Source: Entomohabitans teleogrylli
GTDB lineage: Bacteria; Pseudomonadota; Gammaproteobacteria; Enterobacterales; Enterobacteriaceae
Length of the DNA stretch: 64,000 bases
Direction of reading: 5' to 3'
Assembly: GCF_001484765.1 (NCBI RefSeq)
Contig: NZ_LLXO01000012.1
Coordinates: 1-64,000, forward strand
Part shown: one piece after another, positions 26,920 through 36,766 of the stretch
Layout of the letters: each line of letters opens with the position of its first letter
Numbering within the stretch: position 1 is the first letter of the stretch
Notes under the pieces: generated by a model
Told to the model about the DNA's origin: nothing
What the model saw: the letters and a program-made list of their open reading frames with translations, nothing else
The model's database searches: none
Made by a program: the position numbers and the translations under genes

Positions 26920-29742
26920 TCAGAACTGATAATTGAATTTCACCAGCAGTCCTTTATCCTGCTGATTATCTTCCTGCCAGTGATAGGCATTGAGTCCCAG
27001 CGCGCTGTTGCCGTGCACCCAGTGCACGCCGACCTGGGCGTTACTGGTGATGCCATTCCCCTGTTGGCTGCGGTTCTTAAAGCGCACTCCCGGGTGGCTT
27101 GCCAGGCGGGCATAGCCGCTTTGCTCCCGGTAATGCAGGTTTGGGCCGCCCTCCAGCGTCGCATTCAGCATCAGGCCGCGGTCATCACGCCAGGAGAAGC
27201 GCACGCCAGCCAGCGCGTCAACGGCGGTTTTCTCCCGAGCGTCGAGGTGCAAATTCCACTCGCCGGCCCGGCGCTCCTGCAGCGCATCGGCATGATGCAG
27301 GCGCAGACTTAACCCGGCATACGGCTCCAGGCTGATGCCTTTGCTCAGGGCCAGCGTTTTACCCAGCGTCGAGTCGAAACGCAGTTCCTGCTGCTTGCTG
27401 GAAGCATTTGCCTGACGGCTAATACCGTCATAACGGATATTGCGCGTGGTATCAAGTTGATGAATGGTTGCATCTAACTGATTTTTCCACTGCCAGTCGC
27501 CGATCAGCTGCTGGTGATGTAAACCAAAGAACTGGCTGTAACCGCCGGTAACGCCGTCGGCGCTCTGGTTATGGCTGCCATTGATACGCGCCAGACCATA
27601 GCGCAGCGTGAACTGATGATCGCCCCAGGTAAAGTCCTGGGTCAGCGCCGCCATGTCATAACGCCCGTTCTCCCCCAGCTCAGCCTGAGGATTGTGGCGA
27701 TCGACAATGTTGAAACCCAGCCCGTCGGGTGATTTCAGCGCATTGTCCGCCATGCGATCAAAACGGCTACTCAGGGTTCGGGCCTGTTTCAGCGCCAGCC
27801 CGATATCGCGGCCTGAGATCTGCGAAATCGCGTGGTTCAGGCCGCTGACGGACGCCTGATTAAGGCTGCTGTATAAGGCGCTTGTCTGGTAAGCGTCTTC
27901 CAGCGCCCGGGCAGCCTGCTGTAAAGCGGCATCATTTACCAGTGCGTCGTAACGGTTTTTGGTCATCACCACGTCGATATTGCCTGTGGTGTTCTCCACC
28001 CCCTGAGCCGTCCACACGATGCTGGTTGACTGGATATTCTCCGCGCCGCTCAGATTGTCGCCGACAACCACATCGTTAAAACGTACCGTGGTGGCGCTGG
28101 TCTGGTCTGCGAAGGCGGTATCGACCTGTACCGTTTGCAGATTCAGGTTCTGGCCGTACAGCGTGCCCGCCTGGCTGGCGCTCAGGGTGCCGATGGTGTA
28201 ATTGCTGAGCGCATACTGCTGAGTGGCGTCACTGCCGTTAACGTAAATTTTTCCCCGGTTAACGATGGTGTCGCTGGCGGTGGCGGTAAACGGTGTAGCG
28301 CCGCTGGCATTGACGTGGATGATTCCCTGACTGTCGTTGATCAGCGTGCTATTACCCGCGCCGCGCAGCGCTGTCAGCGTTCCGCTGGCGATACCGCCAT
28401 CGGCGCTCAGGGTGATGGTACCCTGGTTAATGGCGCTGGCGCCGTAAGCGGCGCTGAGTGCGCTGCCGCTGTTATTCACCACAATGCTGCCGGTATTGAC
28501 CAGCGATGCGCCATAGCCGCTGGCGACCATGCCGGCGCCGCCGGCGGAGACGTTCAGGCTACCGCGGTTGGTGGCCGTCAGGCTACCGGTGGCTCTCTCG
28601 CTTTCGATGCGGATCCCGGTCGCCCCATTGCCGCTGATGGTCATGGCGCCGTTCTGCAGGACACTGCCGCCCAGACTGGCTTCGGCATCAATACCGGTTG
28701 CGTTGGCGCCAACGACAAAGTTGTTGCTGTTCTGGGTTACCTGGAGAGCGTTACCGTCGATATCGAAGGCGCTGGCAATCACGTCGTCGTCCCGCCAGGT
28801 GCCGCTCAGGGAGGAGACATTCACCGTGGCGCTGTCGCCGATGGTCAGTTGCGCCTGCTGGCCGCTAACCGCCACACCGGTACTGTCCCAGCCAGAAACG
28901 GTGAGCGAACCGAGCACAGAGACGCTGGCATTAGCGCCTTCGATATCAATGGCGTCGGCCCCGTTGGTTGCGCTGGTGCGGCTGGTGTTGGTCAGCGTGA
29001 CGGTGCTGTTGGCGCCATTAAGCTCCAGCACGCTGGCGTCATCGCCGCTGGCGGTCAGGGTACCGGCGAAGTTAACTGTCGCCTGATTGCCGGTGACATA
29101 CAGCGCGGTGGCGTCGTTTTGCGCGCTGGTGGTGATGCTCGCCTGTTGCGTAACGGTGATGCCCTGGCCTGTTGCCCTGGCTGTATATTGATTATTACCG
29201 CTCACCGTGCTGTTGAGATCCGCCGTCAGAGTACCGTTCGCCTGGCTAAAGGCGAAGGCAGAGACGCCGCCGCTGGTATTACGGTGAGCGCTGAAGCTGT
29301 CGCTGGCAGTCCCGGAATTGCCGTTACTGTTTCCCTGATCGGTATTTCCGTTATTGTTGTTGCCGTTGTTACTGTTATTTCCGCTGTTGTTATTATTCCA
29401 GCGGTCGATAATTGACTGCGGCGTACCCGATGGCCAGGCGCCATAGCGCAGGTAATATTCGATATAGTCATCGTCGTCGTCGAAATCGTCATCGTCGTCG
29501 TCGTCGTCGTCATCGCCGCCGCCAGCGGCAATCGCGATACCGGCGGCCGCCAGAGCGGTACCGCCGCCCACCCACCACCACAGCGAGCTACTTTCTGAAT
29601 CCGTCAGGCAGTTGGCGGGAAGTTTTGCACGTTCGGCGGCGGATAGCTTTTGTACGTCAGCCGGGCAACTGGCGGCCTGGCTGGTAACGGATGTGGCGCC
29701 CAGAGTAAGCGAAATAAAGCAGGATAGAATTTTCTTATTCAT
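26920..29742 (-). CDS. BigA-like autotransporter (type V secretion)
   Basis: A 940-residue predicted surface autotransporter. A signal peptide (about 1-24, ending SQAA) is followed by C26 and C45, a likely disulfide, then a second hydrophobic stretch with three tryptophans (about 54-73), an acidic run (D77-86 and D88-92), and an Asn/Gly-rich linker (about 116-145). The passenger (about 150-640) is a Thr/Ser/Asn-rich beta-helix with repeated GxNS-type turns, and the last about 260 residues form the beta-barrel ending in an aromatic (FNYQF). The N-terminal layout recalls Salmonella BigA. The passenger has no recognisable catalytic motif. An AAGGA site precedes the start. Confidence 0.85.
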   Translation of the reverse strand: MNKKILSCFISLTLGATSVTSQAASCPADVQKLSAAERAKLPANCLTDSESSSLWWWVGGGTALAAAGIAIAAGGGDDDDDDDDDDFDDDDDYIEYYLRYGAWPSGTPQSIIDRWNNNNSGNNSNNGNNNNGNTDQGNSNGNSGTASDSFSAHRNTSGGVSAFAFSQANGTLTADLNSTVSGNNQYTARATGQGITVTQQASITTSAQNDATALYVTGNQATVNFAGTLTASGDDASVLELNGANSTVTLTNTSRTSATNGADAIDIEGANASVSVLGSLTVSGWDSTGVAVSGQQAQLTIGDSATVNVSSLSGTWRDDDVIASAFDIDGNALQVTQNSNNFVVGANATGIDAEASLGGSVLQNGAMTISGNGATGIRIESERATGSLTATNRGSLNVSAGGAGMVASGYGASLVNTGSIVVNNSGSALSAAYGASAINQGTITLSADGGIASGTLTALRGAGNSTLINDSQGIIHVNASGATPFTATASDTIVNRGKIYVNGSDATQQYALSNYTIGTLSASQAGTLYGQNLNLQTVQVDTAFADQTSATTVRFNDVVVGDNLSGAENIQSTSIVWTAQGVENTTGNIDVVMTKNRYDALVNDAALQQAARALEDAYQTSALYSSLNQASVSGLNHAISQISGRDIGLALKQARTLSSRFDRMADNALKSPDGLGFNIVDRHNPQAELGENGRYDMAALTQDFTWGDHQFTLRYGLARINGSHNQSADGVTGGYSQFFGLHHQQLIGDWQWKNQLDATIHQLDTTRNIRYDGISRQANASSKQQELRFDSTLGKTLALSKGISLEPYAGLSLRLHHADALQERRAGEWNLHLDAREKTAVDALAGVRFSWRDDRGLMLNATLEGGPNLHYREQSGYARLASHPGVRFKNRSQQGNGITSNAQVGVHWVHGNSALGLNAYHWQEDNQQDKGLLVKFNYQF
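29467..29524 (-). repeat. Triplet microsatellite encoding an Asp run
   Basis: A run of TCG/TCA triplets on the plus strand (GAC/GAT on the coding strand) encodes ten aspartates, a phenylalanine and five more aspartates in the autotransporter. Being a triplet repeat it can change length without frameshift. Slippage would alter the acidic spacer rather than switch the gene off. Confidence 0.8.
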
Positions 29743-29826
29743 GCCGTTCCTTAATATTTTTGTCCTTAAAAAAACCGGGCGCTACAGCAAAAGGGCCTGG
29801 ATCAGGGCGGATTTGATTCCGCCAGA

Positions 29827-29853
29827 CTTAAGGGACGCTTAACGTGGCGTTAA
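29827..29853 (-). promoter_or_regulatory. QseB/PmrA-type triple direct repeat
   Basis: CTTAA-N6-CTTAA-N6-GTTAA occurs at 29827-29831, 29838-29842 and 29849-29853, with an exact 11-base period. QseB is known to bind CTTAA-N6-CTTAA, and PmrA binds YTTAAK-N5-YTTAAK, which this also fits. The element lies 85-111 bases upstream of the autotransporter start. A TCAAAT sequence about ten bases nearer the gene could be the -10. The response regulator gene is next to the autotransporter. Confidence 0.65.
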
Positions 29854-29968
29854 TTCATTTACCTGGGGGAATAAATCAGATAATTCACGGTATGCGAATG
29901 TTCGCGATGGCGGGTGCGCGGATGAGTTTATCCGCTATGTCAGGCTGGGCAGGCGGTAATGGTATAAC

Positions 29969-29992
29969 GACGCCTCCCGTCAGGGAGGCGTC
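29969..29992 (-). terminator. lysC downstream hairpin
   Basis: GACGCCTCCC and GGGAGGCGTC form a perfect 10-bp stem with a four-base loop, 12 bases after the lysC stop. The minus-strand tail is GTTATACC, so the T-run is weak. Confidence 0.7.
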
Positions 29993-30003
29993 TGACACAG
30001 GGG

Positions 30004-31353
30004 TTATTCAAACAGATTGTTGTGCAGTTTCTGGACCACTTGCTCGGCATCGTCGCCGGGCACCAGGAAGCACAGGTTGTGGCTGGACGCGCCGTAGCAA
30101 ATCATGCGGATATTAAACGGCTCCAGTACCCCGAACACCTCTTTCCCCACACCGCAGGCGCGGGACAAATCGTTGCCGATCAACGCCACCAGCGCCAGAT
30201 TTTCTTCTACTTCCACCCGGCATAGCGACGAGAGTTCAGTGAGCAGCGCCGAGGTCAGCAGGGTATCGCCGGTCGACGTTGAACCGGTAGTGTCCAGCGT
30301 CAGGGCCACGCTCACTTCCGAGGTGGTAATCAGGTCCACGGAGATATTATGGCGCGCCAGAATGCTGAACACTTCGGCCAGGAACCCCCGGGAGTGCAGC
30401 ATATTCAGACTATGCAGAGTGAGCAGCGTCTGGCGGCGACGTAACGCCAGGGCGCGGAATAGCGGCGGATTACGGGTCTGGTTGCACACCAGAGTACCGC
30501 CGGCTTGCGGCTCTTTACTGGAACCGACGAACACCGGAATATCGCTGCGTACCGCGGGCAGCAGGGTCGCCGGGTGGAGGATTTTCGCGCCGAAAGTGGC
30601 CATTTCCGCCGCCTCTTCAAAGGCGATTTCATCGATCCGCTTGGCGGCAGGCGCCACGCGCGGATCGGTGGTGTAGATACCCGGTACATCGGTCCAGATA
30701 TCCACCCGGCTGGCGTGCAGAGCTTCGCCGAGCAGCGCCGCAGTATAGTCGCTGCCGCCGCGGCCCAGGGTGGTGGTGCGGCCTTTCGCTTCACTGCCGA
30801 TGAACCCCTGAGTGATCACCAGCGCCTCTGCGAGTCGCGGCGCCAGTTGCTGACTGGCTAACTCCGCCAGCGCGGCGACATCTGGTTCGGCGCGCCCAAA
30901 ACGATCGTTGGTGCGCATCACTTTACGCACGTCGAACCACTGGGCCTCAACGCCGCGTTCGCGCAGAATTTCGACAAACAGCAGGGTGGACATTAACTCA
31001 CCGTGGCTGACCAGTTCATCAGTCAGGGCGGTGGAGGTGGCCAGGGAAGCGGCTTCCGCCAGAGTGGTGATATTGTCGAGCAGGCGATCGATCTCTTCAC
31101 GCATCACTTCGGGACTGGTCAGCCGATCGACAATGGCGTACTGGATCTGGCGAATGGCGTCGAGTCTGGCGCCGCGCTCTGCGGCTTCCAGCCCTTCGGC
31201 CAGCGCCACCAACAGGTTCGTCACGCCGGCGGAGGCGGAAAGTACCACCAGGCGAACGTTGGCATCAGAAAGAACAACATCGGCGCTGCGGTTCATGGCG
31301 TCGAAATCCGCGACGCTGGTACCGCCAAATTTGGCAACAACGGTGTGTGTCAT
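30004..31353 (-). CDS. lysC: Aspartokinase III (lysine-sensitive)
   Basis: Phosphorylates aspartate, the first step to lysine, threonine, methionine and diaminopimelate. The protein is 449 residues, the E. coli length. The kinase motif KFGGTS begins at K8; GRGGSDYTA (about 198-206) is the nucleotide-binding turn. Two ACT domains (about 310-449) bind lysine for feedback inhibition. The leader carries a lysine riboswitch, so lysine controls both activity and expression. The gene stands alone between the autotransporter and pgi. Confidence 0.98.
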   Translation of the reverse strand: MTHTVVAKFGGTSVADFDAMNRSADVVLSDANVRLVVLSASAGVTNLLVALAEGLEAAERGARLDAIRQIQYAIVDRLTSPEVMREEIDRLLDNITTLAEAASLATSTALTDELVSHGELMSTLLFVEILRERGVEAQWFDVRKVMRTNDRFGRAEPDVAALAELASQQLAPRLAEALVITQGFIGSEAKGRTTTLGRGGSDYTAALLGEALHASRVDIWTDVPGIYTTDPRVAPAAKRIDEIAFEEAAEMATFGAKILHPATLLPAVRSDIPVFVGSSKEPQAGGTLVCNQTRNPPLFRALALRRRQTLLTLHSLNMLHSRGFLAEVFSILARHNISVDLITTSEVSVALTLDTTGSTSTGDTLLTSALLTELSSLCRVEVEENLALVALIGNDLSRACGVGKEVFGVLEPFNIRMICYGASSHNLCFLVPGDDAEQVVQKLHNNLFE

Positions 31354-31461
31354 AAAAACCTCTTGTCAGGGAGCCATACACTAATGGCGCTAATTTTTTT
31401 CAGCCCTGGAACAAGGGAAGAGCGGTAAACGGGTAGACGTAGAGCGGGAACCACTGCCGTA

Positions 31462-31660
31462 CACCCAGAAGCGCTCCACCTTGCGAAACGCCCGACTGCC
31501 GAACGCTTCTGGTGACAACCCAGGGGATTCAGCCCCTGCAGTCGACAGTTTTTCTCCGCCAGGCAAGAAAAACTACCTCGGCGTCGCTCCCCCTCTTGTG
31601 CCGTCTGCGGACTGGCTCCTCAGACACATTACCTGGACGACGCGCCTCTTCTGGCTTGCG
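31462..31660 (-). promoter_or_regulatory. Lysine riboswitch (L box)
   Basis: On the minus strand the lysC leader contains the L-box hallmarks in order: CCAGAAGAGGCGCG, GAGGAGCCAGTC, GAGGGGGAGC with GCCGAGGT, CAGGGGCTGAATCCCCTGGG, TTGTCACCAGAAGCG and the closing CGCTTCTGGGTG. These agree with the E. coli lysC aptamer and expression platform. The CCAGAAG element occurs twice and CTTCTGG once, giving the alternative pairings that switch lysC off when lysine binds. Limits are approximate. Confidence 0.95.
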
Positions 31661-31683
31661 CACAAGTGCGCAAGTGACGTACC

Positions 31684-31713
31684 AGAGATAATGGGTTCCG
31701 CGCCGCTTGTCAA
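31684..31713 (-). promoter_or_regulatory. Candidate lysC promoter
   Basis: Reading the minus strand, TTGACA (31713-31708) is a perfect -35 and CATTAT is a plausible -10, but the spacer is only 14 bases. It lies just upstream of the riboswitch. The remaining DNA to pgi (31714-31975) carries the divergent pgi promoter, which I could not pinpoint. Confidence 0.4.
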
Positions 31714-31975
31714 CACCTGGATTTTTCCATCGCCGGGTGCAGCGCCGTTGGGGAGTGGATTTCCAGCGCCGGACGAGGCGATTATTACCCGGCGCCAGGG
31801 GGGGAAACTTTCTCTTCCGCGCCGGGGAATCCATACTTGATGCGCGACGCCCGCGCGCCGACGCGGGTCGCCCGGAAAAGAACTGGCGGAGAATTGACAC
31901 AAAAGTCCTCACAATTCAGATTCAAAGCGCTACAATCGACCGCAGTCACATTTTTCAATTCACATGAGTATTGCT

Positions 31976-33625
31976 ATGAAAAATATCAATCCTACCCAGA
32001 CTGCCGCCTGGCAGGCCCTTGAGCAGCATTACGCCGCCATGAAAGACGTGAAGATCGCCGATCTGTTTGCTCAGGATGCCGATCGTTTCAGTAAGTTTTC
32101 CGCCACCTTCGGCGATCTGATGCTGGTGGACTACTCCAAAAACCGCATTACCGCCGAGACCCTGGAAAAATTGCAGGCGCTGGCGAAAGAGACCGATCTG
32201 GCCGGGGCGATTAAGTCGATGTTCTCCGGTGAGAAAATTAACCGTACTGAAGATCGCGCGGTATTGCATGTGGCGCTGCGTAACCGCAGCAATACGCCGA
32301 TTGTGGTTGACGGCAAAGATGTGATGCCGGAAGTCAACGCGGTGCTGGAAAAGATGAAAGCTTTCTCAGAGGCGATCATCGGCGGTAGCTGGAAAGGCTA
32401 TACCGGCAAAGCCATTACCGACGTGGTGAACATCGGTATCGGCGGTTCCGACCTCGGCCCGTACATGGTGACCGAGGCGCTGCGCCCTTACAAAAACCAT
32501 CTCAACATGCATTTTGTTTCCAACGTCGACGGCACTCATATTGCGGAAGTGCTGAAGAATGTGAACCCGGAAACCACGCTGTTCCTGGTGGCCTCCAAAA
32601 CGTTCACCACCCAGGAAACCATGACCAACGCCCACAGCGCCCGCGACTGGTTCCTGAAAACCGCCGGCGATGAACAACACGTGGCGAAGCACTTTGCGGC
32701 GCTTTCCACTAACGCGAAAGCGGTTGGCGAGTTTGGTATTGATACCGCCAATATGTTCGAATTCTGGGACTGGGTAGGCGGTCGCTACTCGCTGTGGTCG
32801 GCGATTGGTCTGTCGATCATTCTGTCGGTGGGCTTTGACAACTTTGTCGAACTGCTGTCCGGCGCTCACGCCATGGACCAGCACTTCTCCACGGCTGCGC
32901 CGGAGCAAAACCTGCCGGTGCTGCTGGCGCTGATCGGTATCTGGTACAACAATTTCTTCGGCGCGGAAACTGAAGCTATTCTGCCGTACGACCAGTATAT
33001 GCACCGTTTTGCCGCCTATTTCCAGCAGGGCAATATGGAGTCCAACGGCAAGTATGTCGATCGTAACGGCCAGGCTGTCAGCTATCAGACGGGGCCGATC
33101 ATCTGGGGCGAGCCGGGGACAAATGGTCAGCACGCCTTCTATCAGTTGATTCACCAGGGGACTAAGCTGGTGCCGTGTGACTTTATCGCCCCGGCGATTA
33201 CTCATAACCCGCTGTCCGATCACCATCCGAAACTGTTGAGCAACTTCTTTGCCCAGACCGAGGCGCTGGCGTTCGGCAAATCCCGTGAAGTTGTGGAACA
33301 AGAGTTCCGTGACCAGGGTAAAGACCCGGCGCAACTGGAGCACGTGGTGCCGTTTAAGGTATTTGAAGGCAACCGCCCGACTAACTCCATCCTGCTGCGG
33401 GAAATCACTCCCTACAGCCTGGGGGCGCTGATTGCTCTGTATGAGCATAAAATCTTCACCCAGGGGGCGATTCTGAATATCTTCACCTTCGACCAGTGGG
33501 GCGTGGAGCTGGGCAAACAGCTGGCCAACCGTATCCTGCCGGAGCTGAAAGAGGATAAGGCGGTAGACAGCCACGACAGTTCGACTAACGGCCTGATCAA
33601 TCGCTATAAAGCCTGGCGCGGTTAA
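31976..33625 (+). CDS. pgi: Glucose-6-phosphate isomerase
   Basis: Interconverts glucose 6-phosphate and fructose 6-phosphate in glycolysis and gluconeogenesis. The protein is 549 residues, identical in length to E. coli Pgi, with the PGI signatures [13 protein letters not shown] (near the C-terminus) and [14 protein letters not shown] (about 375-388). I chose ATG at 31976 ([12 protein letters not shown]); an in-frame ATG four codons upstream (31964) is possible. It is monocistronic, with a bidirectional terminator shared with xylE. Confidence 0.97.
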   Translation: MKNINPTQTAAWQALEQHYAAMKDVKIADLFAQDADRFSKFSATFGDLMLVDYSKNRITAETLEKLQALAKETDLAGAIKSMFSGEKINRTEDRAVLHVALRNRSNTPIVVDGKDVMPEVNAVLEKMKAFSEAIIGGSWKGYTGKAITDVVNIGIGGSDLGPYMVTEALRPYKNHLNMHFVSNVDGTHIAEVLKNVNPETTLFLVASKTFTTQETMTNAHSARDWFLKTAGDEQHVAKHFAALSTNAKAVGEFGIDTANMFEFWDWVGGRYSLWSAIGLSIILSVGFDNFVELLSGAHAMDQHFSTAAPEQNLPVLLALIGIWYNNFFGAETEAILPYDQYMHRFAAYFQQGNMESNGKYVDRNGQAVSYQTGPIIWGEPGTNGQHAFYQLIHQGTKLVPCDFIAPAITHNPLSDHHPKLLSNFFAQTEALAFGKSREVVEQEFRDQGKDPAQLEHVVPFKVFEGNRPTNSILLREITPYSLGALIALYEHKIFTQGAILNIFTFDQWGVELGKQLANRILPELKEDKAVDSHDSSTNGLINRYKAWRG

Positions 33626-33641
33626 GTTAATGGTGTAGTTG

Positions 33642-33671
33642 AAAAATGCCGGCGTCATTGCCGGCATTTTT
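33642..33671. terminator. Bidirectional pgi/xylE terminator
   Basis: AAAAATGCCGGC (33642-33653) and GCCGGCATTTTT (33660-33671) form a perfect 12-bp stem with a GTCATT loop. Its A/T-flanked arms give a T-run on both strands, serving the convergent pgi and xylE genes. Confidence 0.93.
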
Positions 33672-33687
33672 AATGGTCGGTGAGCCG

Positions 33688-35175
33688 TCAGTTCCCGGGC
33701 ATGACCGAGGGTTTATCGGCTGCTTCGCGCGGCGCTGATTCCCATAAACTCTCCAGCTCCTCCAGCGTCTTCCCTTTGGTCTCCGGAACAAACTTCCACA
33801 TAAACAACGCCGCCAGCACGCCCATACAGCCATAAATCCAGTAGGAGAAGCCGTTATGGAAATGGGCGACCAGCCATGAGTTTTTGTCCATCATCGGGAA
33901 TGTCCAGGAGACGAAGTAGTTAGCCAGCCACTGGGCGGCCACAGCGATAGCCAGCGCCTTGCCGCGAATCGCATTGGGAAAGATTTCCGCCAGCAGCACC
34001 CAGCATACCGGTCCCCAGGACATGGCGAAGGCGGCGACATAAAACAACATGGCGATCAGCGCGATAACGCCGGAACTCTGGGTATAGAAGGCGGTGCCGA
34101 GGCTGAACATACCGATAGCCATGCCCAGCGCGCCGATGATCTGCAGCGGTTTACGGCCGAATTTATCCACAGTCATGATAGCGAGCACCGTGAAGCTCAG
34201 GTTAATCACCCCGACAATAATGGTTTGCAGCAGCGCGACATCGGTACTGGCGCCGAGGGTTTTAAACACTTCCGGCGCATAGTAGAGCACCACATTGATG
34301 CCGACGAATTGCTGGAATACGGAAAGCATCACGCCAATCACGATGACGCCAGCGCCGAACATCAGCAGCCGTCCACCGGTTCTGCGGCCATGTTCCAGGG
34401 ATTGCGCGATGTCCTGCATCGCGATTCTGGCCTGCTCTGCTCCCATAATATTGCTGAGGATCCCCTGCGCCTTTTTTTGCTGGCCGCGGGCCATCAGCCA
34501 GCGTGGGCTTTCCGGAACTGTAAACAATAACCCTAAAAATAACAGCGCCGGGATACATTCCGAGGCGAACATATAACGCCAGCCATTGATATGTAGCCAG
34601 GTGGCATCGCCGGATTTAGCAATGAAATAATTCACGCAGTAAACTAAAAGCTGCCCGAATATAATTGCGAACTGGTTGAAGGAGACCAGCTTGCCGCGGA
34701 TTTCCGCGGGGGCGATTTCGGCGATATACATTGGCGAGAGCATCGATGCCAGCCCAACGCCAACGCCGCCAATAATCCGGTAAATAACAAATTCCGGGAC
34801 GTAGCCGGCGAGATAAACCGGTACCGTATTATCCGGATTAATTGACGTAAACCCCAGTTCCGGCCAGGCAGAGCCGACGCCGGAAATAAAAAACAGCAGT
34901 GCCGCGATTTTCAGCGAATCCCGGCGCCCAAAGCGGTTACTGCAGTAACCGCCGATAGCCCCGCCGATGATGCAGCCTATCAGAGCGCTGGCGACGCAGA
35001 AACCCAGCAGTGAGTTGGCAGCGGCTTCACTTAATTGCTGCGGGGCGACAAAGACAGTATTCAGCGAATCCACCGTCCCGGAAATAACCGCAGTATCGTA
35101 ACCGAATAACAGCCCTCCTAATGTGGCAACTAACGTAATCGTAAAAATATACGTGGAATTATACTGACTCTTCAT
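33688..35175 (-). CDS. xylE: D-xylose:proton symporter
   Basis: Imports xylose with a proton across the inner membrane. A 495-residue, 12-helix sugar porter of the major facilitator superfamily, very close to E. coli XylE (491 aa). The proton-coupling D27 is in GYDTA, the family motifs GRR (about 82-84) and PESPRWL (about 225-231) are intact, and the sugar-binding FQQFVGIN block (about 287-294) is complete. The C-terminal tail differs from K-12. It is transcribed toward pgi. The E. coli gene is induced by xylose. Confidence 0.97.
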   Translation of the reverse strand: MKSQYNSTYIFTITLVATLGGLLFGYDTAVISGTVDSLNTVFVAPQQLSEAAANSLLGFCVASALIGCIIGGAIGGYCSNRFGRRDSLKIAALLFFISGVGSAWPELGFTSINPDNTVPVYLAGYVPEFVIYRIIGGVGVGLASMLSPMYIAEIAPAEIRGKLVSFNQFAIIFGQLLVYCVNYFIAKSGDATWLHINGWRYMFASECIPALLFLGLLFTVPESPRWLMARGQQKKAQGILSNIMGAEQARIAMQDIAQSLEHGRRTGGRLLMFGAGVIVIGVMLSVFQQFVGINVVLYYAPEVFKTLGASTDVALLQTIIVGVINLSFTVLAIMTVDKFGRKPLQIIGALGMAIGMFSLGTAFYTQSSGVIALIAMLFYVAAFAMSWGPVCWVLLAEIFPNAIRGKALAIAVAAQWLANYFVSWTFPMMDKNSWLVAHFHNGFSYWIYGCMGVLAALFMWKFVPETKGKTLEELESLWESAPREAADKPSVMPGN

Positions 35176-35605
35176 TATCAGACCTGCCTTTTCAGTTCAG
35201 GAACCTGTTGTATCGTCCCCTTATTTTTTTACTCAGGGACGACGTTGTTATCACTTATGGTTTCTGATGGTCGGGCGGTGGGGGAGGGATGACAATTGCC
35301 ATTTTTTACAATGTAATTATGTTTTGTCTTTTCTGTGATCGTGGCGGGATTTATATACGCAGTCTTATTATGGTAAAACTGAATGAGTTAACCAAAAATA
35401 AGTGATGTAGCCCACAAAAAACAATTATCAGAAGCGAATTCTTAAATAACGTAATAGTGATTTGCGCGCGCGGAGAGATCGCTGGACATGGTTCAGAAAT
35501 ATTCTATAACCGATGATATCCGCGTATCTGGTGACAGAATAAGTAGATCGCGATCACGGTTTTAACGTATAACAGGGCGAAGTTAATCAAAAACGAGGTG
35601 TTGTT
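35176..35605. promoter_or_regulatory. xylE-psiE divergent control region
   Basis: A 430-base AT-rich gap without a supported gene. TGTGATCG at 35334 is a CRP half-site whose second half is poor. CGTATAAC at 35567-35574 is a likely psiE -10. E. coli psiE is under PhoB, but I could not find a convincing CTGTCAT pair here. Confidence 0.45.
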
Positions 35606-36019
35606 ATGAGCGTGCAGAATCGCCGCTGGGCGGACCTGATCGCCGCATTTTTACAGGCAGTACTTAACCTGGCGCTATTGAGCCTGGGGATTATCCTGAT
35701 AATCTTCCTGGGGAAGGAGACGCTACATCTGGCGGATGTGTTAATCACCAGCGGCATCCAGGCCAGTAAATATGAACTGGTGGAAGGGTTGCTGGTGTAC
35801 TTCCTGTATTTCGAATTTATTGCTCTGATACTGAAGTACTTTCAGTCCGGTTACCACTTTCCGCTACGCTATTTTGTCTATATCGGGATCACCGCGATTG
35901 TACGGCTGATTATTGTCGATAATGCTTCGCCGGTGGATGTGCTGCTCTATTCCGGGGCTATTTTACTGCTGGTCATCACGCTGTGGCTGTGTAACAGCCA
36001 GCGCCTGAAGCGTGAATAA
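35606..36019 (+). CDS. psiE: Phosphate-starvation-inducible protein PsiE
   Basis: A 137-residue inner-membrane protein with four hydrophobic helices, aligning along its length with E. coli PsiE (136 aa); the block [25 protein letters not shown] is nearly identical apart from a split across residues 52-76. It is induced by phosphate starvation in E. coli but its biochemical function is not known. The first 20 residues are diverged. It stands between xylE and the kbp-like gene, and a GAGGTG site precedes the start. Confidence 0.93.
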   Translation: MSVQNRRWADLIAAFLQAVLNLALLSLGIILIIFLGKETLHLADVLITSGIQASKYELVEGLLVYFLYFEFIALILKYFQSGYHFPLRYFVYIGITAIVRLIIVDNASPVDVLLYSGAILLLVITLWLCNSQRLKRE

Positions 36020-36036
36020 GCGACGACGTCAGAAAC

Positions 36037-36063
36037 ACCCTAAAGGCTTTGCGCCTTTAGGGT
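36037..36063. terminator. psiE / kbp-like convergent hairpin
   Basis: ACCCTAAAGGC (36037-36047) and GCCTTTAGGGT (36053-36063) form a perfect 11-bp stem with a TTTGC loop between two convergent genes. Neither side has a strong T-run. Confidence 0.7.
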
Positions 36064-36069
36064 CGTGAC

Positions 36070-36522
36070 TTAATCCCGGGGGATGATCAGCGTCTGGCCC
36101 GGGTAGATTTTATCCGGGTGGGACAGCATTGGTTTGTTGGCTTCGAAAATCTTCATGTAGGCGTTGGCATTGCCGTACTGCGCTTTGGCAATCGCGCTGA
36201 GGGTATCGCCGGATTTCACCGTGTAATAATCACTGGCATTGGCTGTGTTATTGGTGACGCTGATGTTGTCTTCCACATCGCTGATCCCTGCCACGTTACC
36301 CACGGCAACCAGTAACTTTTCCTTCTCTTCCTGGCTTAAGCCTTCTCCTGTTACCGTAGCCTTGCCGTCTGCCGCGATATCAATATTGACACGATCGGCG
36401 CCGGGCAGACCCAGTTTCGTCACATGCTCTTTTAACTTTTCGCTCATGTCGGTGCTGCTTTTGCCGCTCACGGCATCCCACAGTTTTTCACCGGCCTCTT
36501 TCACAAAGTTGAATAAACCCAC
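36070..36522 (-). CDS. Kbp-like BON and LysM domain protein
   Basis: A 150-residue protein closely related to E. coli Kbp (YgaU, 149 aa), a cytoplasmic potassium-binding protein. It starts [17 protein letters not shown], has a BON domain (about 22-85) and a C-terminal LysM domain (about 95-148, [19 protein letters not shown]). I prefer the GTG at 36522, placed five bases after a perfect AGGAGG; another GTG two codons upstream overlaps that site. E. coli has no such gene between psiE and malG, so this may be a second copy. The Kbp function is inferred from sequence. Confidence 0.85.
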   Translation of the reverse strand: MGLFNFVKEAGEKLWDAVSGKSSTDMSEKLKEHVTKLGLPGADRVNIDIAADGKATVTGEGLSQEEKEKLLVAVGNVAGISDVEDNISVTNNTANASDYYTVKSGDTLSAIAKAQYGNANAYMKIFEANKPMLSHPDKIYPGQTLIIPRD

Positions 36523-36740
36523 AGTCACCTCCTGTTGTCCTGGACAATGGATACAGAGGCGGGTGATCCGCCCCCGTTTGCGCGCACCAGGCTAAGCGCC
36601 GCCGGGGCTATCTTCAATCGGAAATCTCCTGGGGGAGATAAAATCGGATATCACCAGGGCGCGACGCACTGATTTTGCGCCGGAACAGTGTTAACCATAG
36701 CAGATGGCGCCCGGAATGGTTTTCATCCCGGGCTCAGGTA

Positions 36741-36766
36741 AAAAAAGGGCGACCCGCAGGTCGCCT
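36741..36766 (-). terminator. malEFG operon terminator
   Basis: On the minus strand GGCGACC, a four-base loop and GGTCGCC are followed by CTTTTTT (plus-strand A-run at 36741-36746). It lies 181 bases after malG. The remainder of the 424-base gap (36523-36946) holds no gene I can support. Confidence 0.85.

Noticed and set aside
28135-29415. 426-codon open frame opposite the autotransporter
   Set aside because: Gly/Ala/Val-rich shadow of the beta-helix repeats on the other strand; no ribosome-binding site and no family resemblance.
32366-33667. 433-codon antisense frame over pgi
   Set aside because: Low-complexity Arg/His/Gln-rich translation opposite a fully conserved pgi.
35521-35560. Pho box before psiE
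   Set aside because: GTGACAGAATAAG on either strand does not give two CTGTCAT units at the right spacing.
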